Shown here: positions 1 to 8,914 of the stretch, piece after piece
Numbering within the stretch: position 1 is the first letter of the stretch
Layout of the letters: every line of letters begins with the position of its first letter
Source: Pseudanabaena galeata CCNP1313
Lineage (GTDB): Bacteria; Cyanobacteriota; Cyanobacteriia; Pseudanabaenales; Pseudanabaenaceae
Assembly (NCBI RefSeq): GCF_029910235.1
Contig: NZ_CP112879.1
Coordinates: 81,311 to 145,310 of the forward strand
DNA: 64,000 nucleotides
Reading direction: 5' to 3'
The notes under the pieces: generated by a model
The model's database searches: none
Told to the model about the DNA's origin: nothing
Seen by the model: only the letters and a program-made list of their open reading frames with translations
Program-made: the position numbers and the translations under genes

Positions 1-206
1 GGATCGAAAGGACAGGGTTATGGCGACTGAGATCGCAATATCTCCGATGTGGTTTAAATGACGCTTTAGCAGATCATCGTCGTAAGCGTGATGTTGCAAA
101 TACAGCCTAAATCATCACTGTGTCCAGCTTCGGTGATTGACCAAAACAGGACTATGGTGCAAGATGCAGTCAAGCAAAGAAGCCCAATTTCTCCTATATT
201 GAAAAA
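1..206. other. Left-edge sequence without a recognised gene
   Basis: I see no convincing coding region, RNA or repeat in these 206 bases. The stretch contains several GATCGC-like words typical of cyanobacterial DNA. It leads directly into the first gene of the conjugation operon, so it may contain that operon's promoter, but no clear -35/-10 pair stands out. Confidence 0.4.
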
Positions 207-791
207 ATGAAAACATCCTCAAACGATGGGATGAGAGTTACCTATACTCCTCATCGCAATGGTTCTAAATTCTTCAACAGAATTCAAGACCCACAGGTAG
301 CAGCCTTAACCGCCACGATTGTCGGAATCGTCATTGCCTTCTCCTGTTCTAGAAGCATGTACCTGACCGCATTACTTGCCTTTATTGGCTTGCTGTTGGC
401 TTTTCCCAAGACATTATTGATGCTGTATGGCAAAGTTGAGCAGCATTTGCGAAATCACAAGTACAGCCCTGTTTTATTGCTAGGAACGGGAATTGGCTTC
501 CTGATCGGATTACTGTTGATTTTTACAATCGAGCCAGCCCAAGCCCAGTTTTTCAACAAAACCCAGACATGGTTAGGTGGTGCGATTCCTGGAATAGATG
601 CATCTTTAGTTGCCTTAATCTTTAACGTGCTGCGAGCATTATTTGTGATTTATCTAGGGATTGGATTAGTAAAAGTGATCCAATCGGCTAGAAATGACGA
701 TGATTGGCAGCAATTAGCGCGTACTCCTTTGATTCTGGTGGTGACAGTGACTATGGGAGACATCCTAGCCGCAGTTATTACTGGGGTTTAG
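207..791 (+). CDS. VirB2/TrbC-like pilin precursor, membrane protein
   Basis: This 194-residue protein is likely the pilin subunit of the type IV secretion pilus. Two hydrophobic stretches lie at about residues 31-66, a third at 88-108 ending in a signal-peptidase-like site AQA (111-113), and two more at about 132-155 and 174-194. Cleavage after 113 would release a roughly 81-residue product with two membrane helices and a short basic/acidic loop (SARNDDDWQQ), the usual form of VirB2/TrbC pilins. The leader would be unusually long and itself hydrophobic. It is the first gene of the conjugation operon and is followed 5 bases later by a VirB3-like gene, the standard neighbour. Sequence identity to VirB2 is not obvious; the call rests on topology and position. 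Confidence 0.6.
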   Translation: MKTSSNDGMRVTYTPHRNGSKFFNRIQDPQVAALTATIVGIVIAFSCSRSMYLTALLAFIGLLLAFPKTLLMLYGKVEQHLRNHKYSPVLLLGTGIGFLIGLLLIFTIEPAQAQFFNKTQTWLGGAIPGIDASLVALIFNVLRALFVIYLGIGLVKVIQSARNDDDWQQLARTPLILVVTVTMGDILAAVITGV

Positions 792-796
792 AAACC

Positions 797-1117
797 ATGT
801 CAGATGAGTACAAATTCCGTAAGGTCAATGCAATTCTGGGCGCAAGTCCGAAGATTGGTCCCTTTCCCACCGAACTGATTATTCCTTGGGCAATCATCAG
901 CTTCACGCTATTTATGATTTGCTACGTGTTTCTGAATATGTCATGGCTGTGGGTATCAATAATCGTGGCATGGGGGGATACGACATGGTGGATTTTAACG
1001 GGTTCTAAACCCTATCGGTTTCTATCAAAATTCATCCCCGTACCAAGATGGACGCGAGGTGCGTATCGGTACAGGGATATGAGCAAACAGGAGCTAAAAA
1101 GATATGTCCGTCGCTAA
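797..1117 (+). CDS. VirB3/TraL-like type IV secretion protein
   Basis: A 106-residue protein with two closely spaced hydrophobic segments at about residues 25-60 and a basic C-terminal tail (RYRDMSKQELKRYVRR). VirB3/TrbD/TraL proteins are short inner-membrane proteins that work with the VirB4 ATPase, and this gene overlaps the virB4 start by 14 bases, which suggests translational coupling. I start it at the ATG at 797, just after the stop of the upstream pilin-like gene; an upstream extension in the same frame would overlap that gene heavily and look unlike coding sequence. The assignment is by size, topology and gene order. Confidence 0.6.
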   Translation: MSDEYKFRKVNAILGASPKIGPFPTELIIPWAIISFTLFMICYVFLNMSWLWVSIIVAWGDTTWWILTGSKPYRFLSKFIPVPRWTRGAYRYRDMSKQELKRYVRR

Positions 1118-3863
1118 TCCAAAAGTTAATCGTAAAGGCTATAAGCACTTTGAAAAGGAGCTTGCCGTCGAATGCATCCTCAAATTCGAGCTGCGAGATC
1201 GGACAGTGAGTTGCTTTGTCCTTAAACAAGGTAACTCATCACTAGAATCATTGCAGTTTGTGTTTGGTTGGGAATCTAAAGGTATTCATACCACTCTGTC
1301 TGCTGAACAAGAAACTTCAATGTTTGACGCGATCCAATCGGGTTTGAAAGATATCCCTGATGGTGAGAAGCTGACAGTGCATTTTGGTTCGGTTAGCTCA
1401 GATCGCGATCGCCAAAATCAACTCCAAGAACTTTACGAACAAGCTGATACGCCGCAGTTAAAGTTTCTGGTGATGGGTGAAAAGCAAAGGGTACAGGAGC
1501 TATCCAAAGCAGGTTTGAGAAAACCTAAATTCCTACGCCTCTATGCAACCTACACGATTCGCGGATCGACTGCCGAGGGCAATGATGCTCTAGAAAAAGT
1601 GCTGGCTTGGGTGCAGAAGCTTTATCAGCAATTGGTTGGACAAGAAAAAGAAGCAGAGCAGGAGCGCCATGAGATTGCTTTTGCCAAAGCCTTTACCGAT
1701 GGGTTTCTAAACTGGGAACAGATTCTATCCAATCGCATGGGTTTGGATTTGCGACCCTTAACAGATCGCGAACTGTGGGAACATCTCTGGCAACAATTTA
1801 ACAGCAGTGAAGCACCACCGATTCCGCAATTGCTGGTGATGTCAGATCGCGGTGTGCAGGAACAGGTGACGACGCAAGTGCATATGAAAACATTATTGCT
1901 AGAGCGTCCTGACTCAATTCCCTTTGCTGATAATGGTTTCGTGCATCTAAAGGGTGAATATATTGGCGTACTCACCTTCATGGATAAGCCAGGCGGTTGG
2001 GTATCCAAGGGTAAACAGATGCGCTATCTCTGGGAAGCGATCGCCCGTGATGCGATATCAAACACCGAAGTTTTTTGTCAGTTCACAAGGGCAAATGAAA
2101 CGATTGTCAAAGCGAATATGCAGCGTGTGACCAAGCAAAGCATTGTTTCGCAAGAGCAATCCGCTTCCTTGAATAACATCAATGTCAATGCTTCGTTAAA
2201 ACAGCAAAGAGCAGTCAAAGCACAGGAAGCACTCTATGAGGGCGCAATTCCGATCAACGTGGCTGTAGCGATATTAATCCGCCGTCCTAGTCCCAATGCC
2301 CTTGATGATGCCTGTCGTTATTTTTGCAGTTGTTTTCAACGTCCTGCATGGGTAGAGCGGGAAACTGAATATGCGTGGTTGATGTGGAAACAGACCTTAC
2401 CAATTACGGTTGGCAATTTGTTAGCTCAACCCTTTCCCCGCCGTCATGTTTATCTATCTGATGAAGCGGTTGCTTTTACGGGTTGTGTTATGCCCAGATC
2501 GGTCGATGAGACTGGCTTTGAATTGATTACCGAAGAAGGCGGTATGCCTCTGTATCTGGATGTGCGAAAGCATCGGAATATTGGTATTTTTGCGACCACT
2601 CGGGCGGGTAAGTCGGTATTGGTATCAGCTTTTATATCGCAAGCCTTATGCAACAACCAGCAAATTGTTGCGCTTGATTTCCCGAAACCTGATGGTACGA
2701 GTACGTTTACGGACTACACCCGTTTTATTGGCGATATAGGCGCATATTTCGATATCAGTAAAGAGTCATCAAACCTACTCGAACTGCCAGATTTAAGAGC
2801 ATTCGCCTCTGAGCAAGCGGAAGAGCGTCTGCGAGATTTCAAATCCTTTGTGGAATCAGCGCTGATGACGATGGTATTCGGAGCAAGTCAGCATGACCTA
2901 TCCTCATCGGAAAGACAACTGCGGCAACTAATTCGGGCTTTGTTAGTGCCTGTGGTTAATGCCTTCTTTGATGACGAGCAGATTAAATCCCGATACGATC
3001 TGGCGATCGCCGATGGATTCGGTACTGAAGCATGGAGTCAGATGCCCACCCTGTCAGATTTCTTGGATTATTTTCTGCATCAAGGAAAATCTGAGATTGA
3101 GGCGGATGTAGCAAGCAGCGAACAGATCGATCAAGCTACCAATCAAATCACGATTCAATTACGGTTTTGGCTAAACTCTCGCATTGGTCAAGCGATTTCA
3201 CGTCCATCTACGTTTCGCAGTGATGCGCGACTGTTGGTATTTGCGCTGCGAAACTTATCGGAAGCGGAAGATGCTGCCATACTTGCCCTATCTGCATACT
3301 CAGCAGCCCTCAGACGTGCTTTATCATCGCCAGCCAGTATCTTGTTTATTGATGAAGCCCCGATCCTGTTTGAATATCCGACGATCTCAGAAATGGTAGC
3401 GCGGCTCTGTGCCAATGGAGCTAAGGCTGGTATCAAGGTGATTATTTCCGCCCAAGACCCTGACACGATCGCCAGATCGCCATCGGCTTCCAAGATTCTC
3501 CAAAACCTATCAACGAGATTGATTGGCAGAATTCAACCCTCGGCAGTAGATAGTTTTGTCAGCATTCTCAAATATCCCAGAGCGGTGATTGCTCAGAATG
3601 CGGAGGAGCGCTTTTACCCCAAACGGGAATCGATTTATTCGCAATGGTTACTGGACGATGGCGGGATTTATACCTTCGTGCGCTTCTTTCCCAGCTATAT
3701 CCAGCTTGGAGTTGTGGCAAATAACCCCGACGAGCAGGAAGCGCGTACTGCTTTCATGGATTCGCTAGCAGATCCATACAAAGGATTAGCTGCTTTTTCG
3801 CGAGAGATGGCTAGTGCTTTGCGAGATGGGCGCAAGCTCAAATTACCTGAAGCCGTCCTTTGA
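1104..3863 (+). CDS. virB4: VirB4/TraC-like conjugation ATPase
   Basis: This 919-residue protein is the large inner-membrane-associated ATPase that powers pilus assembly and substrate passage in type IV secretion systems. The C-terminal half is a RecA-like motor: Walker A TTRAGKS near residue 500 and a Walker B LLFIDEAP near residue 750. A QDPDTIAR segment follows in the position of the conserved glutamine of this class. The N-terminal half is the VirB4/CagE-type region. Length (800-900 residues) fits the family. The start overlaps the VirB3-like gene by 14 bases and the stop overlaps a possible TTG start of the next gene. No VirB11 homologue is seen in the window, so this and VirD4 are the only transfer ATPases visible. 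Confidence 0.88.
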   Translation: MSVANPKVNRKGYKHFEKELAVECILKFELRDRTVSCFVLKQGNSSLESLQFVFGWESKGIHTTLSAEQETSMFDAIQSGLKDIPDGEKLTVHFGSVSSDRDRQNQLQELYEQADTPQLKFLVMGEKQRVQELSKAGLRKPKFLRLYATYTIRGSTAEGNDALEKVLAWVQKLYQQLVGQEKEAEQERHEIAFAKAFTDGFLNWEQILSNRMGLDLRPLTDRELWEHLWQQFNSSEAPPIPQLLVMSDRGVQEQVTTQVHMKTLLLERPDSIPFADNGFVHLKGEYIGVLTFMDKPGGWVSKGKQMRYLWEAIARDAISNTEVFCQFTRANETIVKANMQRVTKQSIVSQEQSASLNNINVNASLKQQRAVKAQEALYEGAIPINVAVAILIRRPSPNALDDACRYFCSCFQRPAWVERETEYAWLMWKQTLPITVGNLLAQPFPRRHVYLSDEAVAFTGCVMPRSVDETGFELITEEGGMPLYLDVRKHRNIGIFATTRAGKSVLVSAFISQALCNNQQIVALDFPKPDGTSTFTDYTRFIGDIGAYFDISKESSNLLELPDLRAFASEQAEERLRDFKSFVESALMTMVFGASQHDLSSSERQLRQLIRALLVPVVNAFFDDEQIKSRYDLAIADGFGTEAWSQMPTLSDFLDYFLHQGKSEIEADVASSEQIDQATNQITIQLRFWLNSRIGQAISRPSTFRSDARLLVFALRNLSEAEDAAILALSAYSAALRRALSSPASILFIDEAPILFEYPTISEMVARLCANGAKAGIKVIISAQDPDTIARSPSASKILQNLSTRLIGRIQPSAVDSFVSILKYPRAVIAQNAEERFYPKRESIYSQWLLDDGGIYTFVRFFPSYIQLGVVANNPDEQEARTAFMDSLADPYKGLAAFSREMASALRDGRKLKLPEAVL

Positions 3864-3895
3864 TTTCCAATTCTGAGCAACTTTCCTACAAAACT

Positions 3896-4867
3896 ATGAA
3901 AATCAATCGTCTAACCTACAAAGCGATCGCCATCAGTTTCGTTACTTGTTCGCTAATTCTGACGAGTCCCAGAGATGCAAGTGCGCTCCAATTACCAGTT
4001 CCCACGGAACTTACAGGATTAATCGCGCAGGTCAATCAACTGATTACCTCGATTAACTCTGGTGACTTCCTGAAAGCGCAACTAGACAAGGCGCTGGGAC
4101 AATACCTGCCCCAAGTTCAAGCCGCAATTACCCAATCAATTGGACAACTAGGCATCCCAGACCCTAGCAAAGCTGAAGCAGCCGTACTTGCCTCGATTAA
4201 AGGCGCATTTAACAGCGCTGGGTTAAATGGCACCTTTACAAATCAAGGGATGGTTACTGCTTCAGTTACCAATACTTCTATCCAAAATGTCTTGGGAGAA
4301 GAAGGGCAAGCAAGGCTGAAGAAAACCCTTGAAGAGATGATGCTCAACGCTCAGAATGTCGGACAGCTATCGCTAAATACAACTACAGGCGCTCAAACCA
4401 ATGCCGCGATCGCTAGCACCGCCCAACAAATCGCGGCAAACTCAGTCAGCTTTGCTCAGAGTGCATTTTCTAGCGCTCAACAGGTAGATATGCTATCGCA
4501 GCAAGCGCAAGGAGCCGTAGCCACACAGGATGTACTCAAAATTGTGGCGCAACAAAATTCGGGCAATTCGGCAATTCTCTCGAATATTGCTTCCCAGTTT
4601 GGCAACAATGCCAATCAGCTTGGTAATGTTGCCAATCAAATTAGCGTGCTATCCGACCAGAATGCTCAAGTCGCCGAACAAAATAGCCAACGCACTCAGA
4701 TCGAGGCGCAGCAACTTGCTTTGCAAGTACAACAAACTCAGCAAGGTGCAACCTCCCTGCTCAATCTTGACCAGATTAATACCGCCCTCAAAGGCGATCG
4801 CCAAGAGCGGGTGATGGAACGCAACTCTACGATTCAACAACGGATGCCCTATACCTTCCTACGCTAA
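3896..4867 (+). CDS. VirB5/TrbJ-like secreted conjugation protein
   Basis: I start this gene at the ATG at 3896 because it then encodes a clean signal peptide (MKINR, hydrophobic core, cleavage near ASA/LQ). A TTG at 3860 that overlaps the virB4 stop is possible but would bury the signal. The mature protein of about 295 residues is rich in Gln, Asn, Ala and Ser and predicted to be largely helical, with heptad-like QQ/NQ repeats in its second half. VirB5/TrbJ proteins are periplasmic, helical minor pilus components encoded between VirB4 and VirB6, and that is exactly this position. Sequence similarity is weak, so the call is by context and architecture. Confidence 0.55.
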   Translation: MKINRLTYKAIAISFVTCSLILTSPRDASALQLPVPTELTGLIAQVNQLITSINSGDFLKAQLDKALGQYLPQVQAAITQSIGQLGIPDPSKAEAAVLASIKGAFNSAGLNGTFTNQGMVTASVTNTSIQNVLGEEGQARLKKTLEEMMLNAQNVGQLSLNTTTGAQTNAAIASTAQQIAANSVSFAQSAFSSAQQVDMLSQQAQGAVATQDVLKIVAQQNSGNSAILSNIASQFGNNANQLGNVANQISVLSDQNAQVAEQNSQRTQIEAQQLALQVQQTQQGATSLLNLDQINTALKGDRQERVMERNSTIQQRMPYTFLR

Positions 4868-4878
4868 AGAGATTAACC

Positions 4879-5916
4879 ATGCTGATTGCTCAAGTTATTG
4901 TCAACAATTCAGAGGAGGTATCACTAGCCGTGCAGGGAGCATGGCAAGATACGTGGGAACTTGCCTTCAATGGCACTCTCTACAAAGCTCTTACCAATCT
5001 CGGACTCATTATTGCCGTAGCTTCTTTGCTGCTATGGACAATCCAATTTACCAAGAACCTGATTGATGACCAGAGTTATCGACAATTCGGTGAATTAATC
5101 TGGCCGATCATCGTGATTGTGCTGCTCACCAATGGCGGTCAAAACCTAATTGGGCTAACCAATGGGATGCGGACAGTAATCAACAATGCCAATAACTCGG
5201 TGCTAGGTGCGATTACCTCAACCGCCAAATTAGAGAAAACCCTATCCGCCCTAGCCGATTTCTCTGTTGCCCAAGAGCAAATAATTGCCTATCGCCAGCA
5301 ATGCAATAGCATCACTAAAAATACGGAAATGCAAGCTTGCTTGCAAGAAGTGAATACCAAAGCACAAGCATTGCTGAGTGGATATGAAACAAACTACGGT
5401 GCAGTGGCGGCGGCTTTGATTGGCAAGTTAAAAAAACAAATCGATAAGGCAAGCGAAAACCCACTGGAAGCAGTTACGAATCTGTTCCCCGGCACAATCA
5501 TTGCCCGCTCAATTATGTTGGCGGCGATCGAGACTTTTATGATCGCCATGCAGTCGGCTTTTCAGGCACTGATTGAAGTCGGGTTTCTGCTCACAGGTTT
5601 ACTCGGTCCCCTTGCCGTCGGTGCTTCACTGCTACCTATCGGCGCAAAGCCACTCTATGCATGGATGACAGGATTCTGGTCATTGGGCATGGCAAAGCTA
5701 AGTTTGAACATCATTACAGGACTTGCCGCCACCGCGATCGCTGCTTCCGCCCAATTAGATACGCTCTCGATCGCAATTACCCTTGGACTGCTTGCGCCAA
5801 TTCTTGCCCTAGCCCTATCGGCTGGTGGCGGTATGGCTATCTTCAGTGCCATTCTTTCGGCAGCAAGTGCGGCGGCTTCGGCAGGTTTAAATATCGGGCT
5901 ACGAATTTCTAAGTAG
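4879..5916 (+). CDS. VirB6/TrbL-like polytopic membrane protein
   Basis: The 345-residue product has about six membrane segments: one pair at about residues 35-60 and 72-92, then a soluble loop of about 100 residues with two cysteines, then a cluster of hydrophobic helices from about 205 to the C terminus, rich in Ala and Gly. VirB6/TrbL proteins form the inner-membrane part of the DNA channel and show this N-loop-helical-cluster topology. It sits between the VirB5-like and VirB8-like genes, 11 bases after the former. An AAAGAGA ribosome-binding-like sequence precedes the ATG. Confidence 0.72.
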   Translation: MLIAQVIVNNSEEVSLAVQGAWQDTWELAFNGTLYKALTNLGLIIAVASLLLWTIQFTKNLIDDQSYRQFGELIWPIIVIVLLTNGGQNLIGLTNGMRTVINNANNSVLGAITSTAKLEKTLSALADFSVAQEQIIAYRQQCNSITKNTEMQACLQEVNTKAQALLSGYETNYGAVAAALIGKLKKQIDKASENPLEAVTNLFPGTIIARSIMLAAIETFMIAMQSAFQALIEVGFLLTGLLGPLAVGASLLPIGAKPLYAWMTGFWSLGMAKLSLNIITGLAATAIAASAQLDTLSIAITLGLLAPILALALSAGGGMAIFSAILSAASAAASAGLNIGLRISK

Positions 5917-5925
5917 GTAATCAAA

Positions 5926-6729
5926 ATGAATTCATATACAGAAAGCACAACAGATGAAACTACTGCTTTGCATAGTTTTATTCCTGCGCCATCCTCTCCC
6001 AGTAAAGCCAAAACTCCTAAAGATGTACTGGTCGTCTCCATCCTGTTTGGCATATTGGGCTTATCGGCTCTCAATAGCTTGGGACTAATTGCCCTGACGG
6101 GGGCATATCTCTCCCTTGCTTCCCAGAAACCACCAACATTGGTGCAGCTAGTTGGCGGTAAAGCGATTACCGCGATCACGATGGAGAACAAAGCCAGATC
6201 GCCTGAAATTGTGAAGCAGTTTGTGACTCAGCAATTGCTTTCTCTGATGACATGGACAGGTGAATTGCCTTCAGATGCTCAGAATGGGAAACCCGTTCTC
6301 GATCCTGGTGTGGAAGTTACCTCCGCTCAAGGACTGAAGAAGAAAATTACCACAATTGCTTGGCAAGCTAGCTTTGGCTTTTCGGAAGACTTCCGCAAAG
6401 GTTTACTTTCGTCGATCGCGGAATTAACACCGACAGAAGTATTTTCAGGTGGGAGCAAAGTGATTTTAGTGCCTCAGAGCATTACTGCACCTGAAGAGAT
6501 TGAAAAGGGGAAATGGAAAGTCAACCTTGTGGCAAATCTAGTTACTTTTAGTCCCAGCAATCAAGTTGGTGAATCGGTTCCCTTTAACAAAGAAATCTTC
6601 ATTCAGGCGATCGATGTCCCGAATCTCAAAGCTGATGCTTCGCCGTTGGAGCAAGCCATTTTCAAAGTTAGAGCCTCTGGTTTAGAAATCTATGCCATGC
6701 GTGACCTTGCCAGAACCGATCTGAAATAA
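5926..6729 (+). CDS. VirB8/TraE-like inner-membrane protein
   Basis: A 267-residue bitopic protein: about 30 cytoplasmic residues, one long hydrophobic segment at about 33-67, then a periplasmic domain of about 200 residues. That is the VirB8/TraE layout, a bitopic assembly factor with an NTF2-like periplasmic domain. The gene lies between the VirB6-like and VirB10-like genes, the normal place. The periplasmic domain has the size and alternating strand pattern expected but I cannot align specific family residues by eye. Confidence 0.6.
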   Translation: MNSYTESTTDETTALHSFIPAPSSPSKAKTPKDVLVVSILFGILGLSALNSLGLIALTGAYLSLASQKPPTLVQLVGGKAITAITMENKARSPEIVKQFVTQQLLSLMTWTGELPSDAQNGKPVLDPGVEVTSAQGLKKKITTIAWQASFGFSEDFRKGLLSSIAELTPTEVFSGGSKVILVPQSITAPEEIEKGKWKVNLVANLVTFSPSNQVGESVPFNKEIFIQAIDVPNLKADASPLEQAIFKVRASGLEIYAMRDLARTDLK

Positions 6730-6778
6730 GGCTTTCTCATTTTCTCGATATTGGATTAAATATGTGACAGGAGTTGCC

Positions 6779-8305
6779 ATGATTACGGAAGTTGCCGAAC
6801 AGCCATTAGCCACTGAAAAAGCTAATGTAAAAGCTGATGAAATTGACTTTGCCTATCTAACGGGTTTTCAGCCTGATCTACCGCCTGATACTGGTGGTGA
6901 AACCAACGATGTTGATGAAGATGACGATCTCGATCCAGAGGAGCATCGCACCATACGGGGACTGATTAGTAGTCCTTTTTCTAAAATTGCTTTAGTCGGC
7001 GGCGCGGGCTTATTCGGCTTTTTGCTAGTCGGACTATTCATGAATAGTGTCATGTCATCCAGTGCTAAGCCCTTAGATGCGAAATCTGGTGGCAAAGATG
7101 CCAATACTGTTGTCGCTTCCACCCTCGATCCCAAAGATGCAGAAATCGCTAAGTTCAAGACCGATTTGGCTTTGGGTAGTCAGCTTTCCGCAGGTAAATC
7201 GAAAACATTGCGTCCAGCCGTTTTACCGAAATCAGATTCTAAACTTGATGCCAAAGATAAGGACAAGCCAGACCCAAATGCGACGAAATCTAGCGATCGC
7301 ACTCTTGAGTCACCTGTAGTAGTCAGCAACCTCTCAGCGCCGCCATTGGCAAGTGCGCCCATCTATCCTGTACGACAAATCATGTCGCCAGTCGAACCGA
7401 TGGTGATGCCTTCGCGTATTTTTGCCGCTAGTCCACCTGCGGAAGTCAAAAATCCTGCCGAAGAATGGCAGAGATTGGCAAGCATTGGTAGTTACGGAAA
7501 TCTGGCGGCTCCCACCGAAATGCCGAAAGCGATCTTCCCTAATCCCGCGATCGCTAGTAATGCCAGCACCCAAAGCCTTGTGATTGAGAAACCGCGCTCA
7601 GATTCCTTAACCAGTTATCTCGCCCAATCCGAAAAGTCACTTCAGGCTATCAATGCCAATACTTTGCTAGTGGGGACTACCGCAAGAGCATCATTGAAAA
7701 CAGCGTTGGTGTTCTCCACTGATGGTAGTCGGGTGATTGGCTCTGCCCCTGGACTAATCCCGAAATTTATCGTCACGCTCCAAGAAGCAATTTCAACGGC
7801 GGATGGGAAAGTTGCCATTCCTGCGAATGCGTCTCTAATTGTGGTTGCGCGTCCCTTGGATGCTAAATCAGGATTATCGGAATTAGATGTGGTTGGAATC
7901 GTGATCAATGGTCGAGAGCTTACGCCTCCTGCCAATGCGATTACGATTCGTGGTGCGGATGGTGCGCCGTTGATTGCAGATAAATACTTCGATCGCGGTT
8001 CGGAAATTAGCGGCATGGACGTAGGCACTTTTCTGACCTCCGCCCTTGCTGAAGTTGGCAAACTCACCAACAGTCCGACTAGTACCAGCAGCATATCTAC
8101 GCTTGGGGGTAGTTCTACGGTTAATACAGCACCACCACCGAATTATATTGGAGCGGCGCTCAGTGGTGGCTTTGGCATTCTCTCAGAAACTTTGAATCGT
8201 CGCAGTCAACAGGCGCTCGAAGAAATCAAAACCCGTCCTAACGTCTTCTTTATCCCCGCAGGTAAAGAACTACAGGTATTTGTGAATCAGTCTGTGACTT
8301 TCTAA
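6779..8305 (+). CDS. virB10: VirB10/TrbI-like channel protein
   Basis: VirB10 spans both membranes and relays ATP energy to open the outer-membrane pore. The 508-residue protein starts at the ATG at 6779, which has an ACAGGAG ribosome-binding site 6 bases upstream; a GTG at 6764 is less likely. Order of parts: acidic cytoplasmic N terminus (DEDDDLDPEE), one membrane helix at about residues 67-88, a long Ala/Pro/Lys linker, and from about 270 the VirB10 beta-barrel domain. Recognisable features are the GTTARASLKTAL entry strand, the IPANASLIVVAR strand and the terminal IPAGKELQVFVNQSV motif typical of VirB10/TrbI. Confidence 0.88.
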   Translation: MITEVAEQPLATEKANVKADEIDFAYLTGFQPDLPPDTGGETNDVDEDDDLDPEEHRTIRGLISSPFSKIALVGGAGLFGFLLVGLFMNSVMSSSAKPLDAKSGGKDANTVVASTLDPKDAEIAKFKTDLALGSQLSAGKSKTLRPAVLPKSDSKLDAKDKDKPDPNATKSSDRTLESPVVVSNLSAPPLASAPIYPVRQIMSPVEPMVMPSRIFAASPPAEVKNPAEEWQRLASIGSYGNLAAPTEMPKAIFPNPAIASNASTQSLVIEKPRSDSLTSYLAQSEKSLQAINANTLLVGTTARASLKTALVFSTDGSRVIGSAPGLIPKFIVTLQEAISTADGKVAIPANASLIVVARPLDAKSGLSELDVVGIVINGRELTPPANAITIRGADGAPLIADKYFDRGSEISGMDVGTFLTSALAEVGKLTNSPTSTSSISTLGGSSTVNTAPPPNYIGAALSGGFGILSETLNRRSQQALEEIKTRPNVFFIPAGKELQVFVNQSVTF

Positions 8306-8331
8306 TTAACTTCTATCAGTTGTTGAGTTCT

Positions 8332-8913
8332 ATGGTTATGAGATTTTTACCATGTCAGAAATATTCCATCTCAGGACTAATCGCTTTTCTAGTCTTGTTC
8401 TTACCCGCGATCGCTCAGGCTAATCCCATATTTCCTGCTAAGCGTCAGGTTGGGGTCAGTCAAGCGATGGGTGTCAGTGGTGTGACCTCGGTGGTGAGAC
8501 TATCGCCGATGCAGTCTTTGAATATCAGCTTCATCAAAACGGGCGAGATCATCAAAAAAGTATGGTTGGGCAATCCTTCTAAAGTGGTGATGGATTATGA
8601 CAGTCCCCTCTGTACAGACGGTGCAAAGGATAGCAATTGCGGCGCAACCGTAATTAATCTGCGGCAACTTGCCCAGCCAATTGATTTGGAAATGAACTTA
8701 CCAAGTGCCGCAAGGGGAAATCTCACATCCCTAACTGTGATTACAACAGGCGCAGGTGGGGGAAGAAATCTATACCAATTTCAATTAGTGCTGAACGAAC
8801 CAACACCCGCCTACAGCATTTTAGAAATTGTGCCTGATGCCCAAATTCCTCGCCTTACACCGCTTAAACCCGCACTTCTAAATCGATCTAGTAAAACCTC
8901 TTTGGATTTTTAA
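8332..8913 (+). CDS. VirB9/TraK-like secreted conjugation protein
   Basis: A roughly 193-residue exported protein. The signal peptide is clear: basic start, hydrophobic ISGLIAFLVLFLP, cleavage near AQA/NP. The mature part is a beta-rich secretin-N-like domain (SLNISFIKTGE, WLGNPSKVVMDYD, NLTSLTVIT, LYQFQLVL) that resembles the N-terminal domain of VirB9/TrbG/TraK. It directly follows VirB10, its partner in the outer-membrane core complex. I chose the ATG at 8332; an ATG at 8338 and TTGs at 8320/8323 are alternatives. At this length it would lack part of the usual VirB9 C-terminal domain, and the next gene might supply that function. Confidence 0.62.
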   Translation: MVMRFLPCQKYSISGLIAFLVLFLPAIAQANPIFPAKRQVGVSQAMGVSGVTSVVRLSPMQSLNISFIKTGEIIKKVWLGNPSKVVMDYDSPLCTDGAKDSNCGATVINLRQLAQPIDLEMNLPSAARGNLTSLTVITTGAGGGRNLYQFQLVLNEPTPAYSILEIVPDAQIPRLTPLKPALLNRSSKTSLDF

Positions 8914-8914
8914 T

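Noticed and set aside
7334..7573. Minus-strand frames inside virB10, virB4 and other conjugation genes
   Set aside because: They lie fully within well-supported genes on the other strand, lack start signals and show no protein-like pattern.
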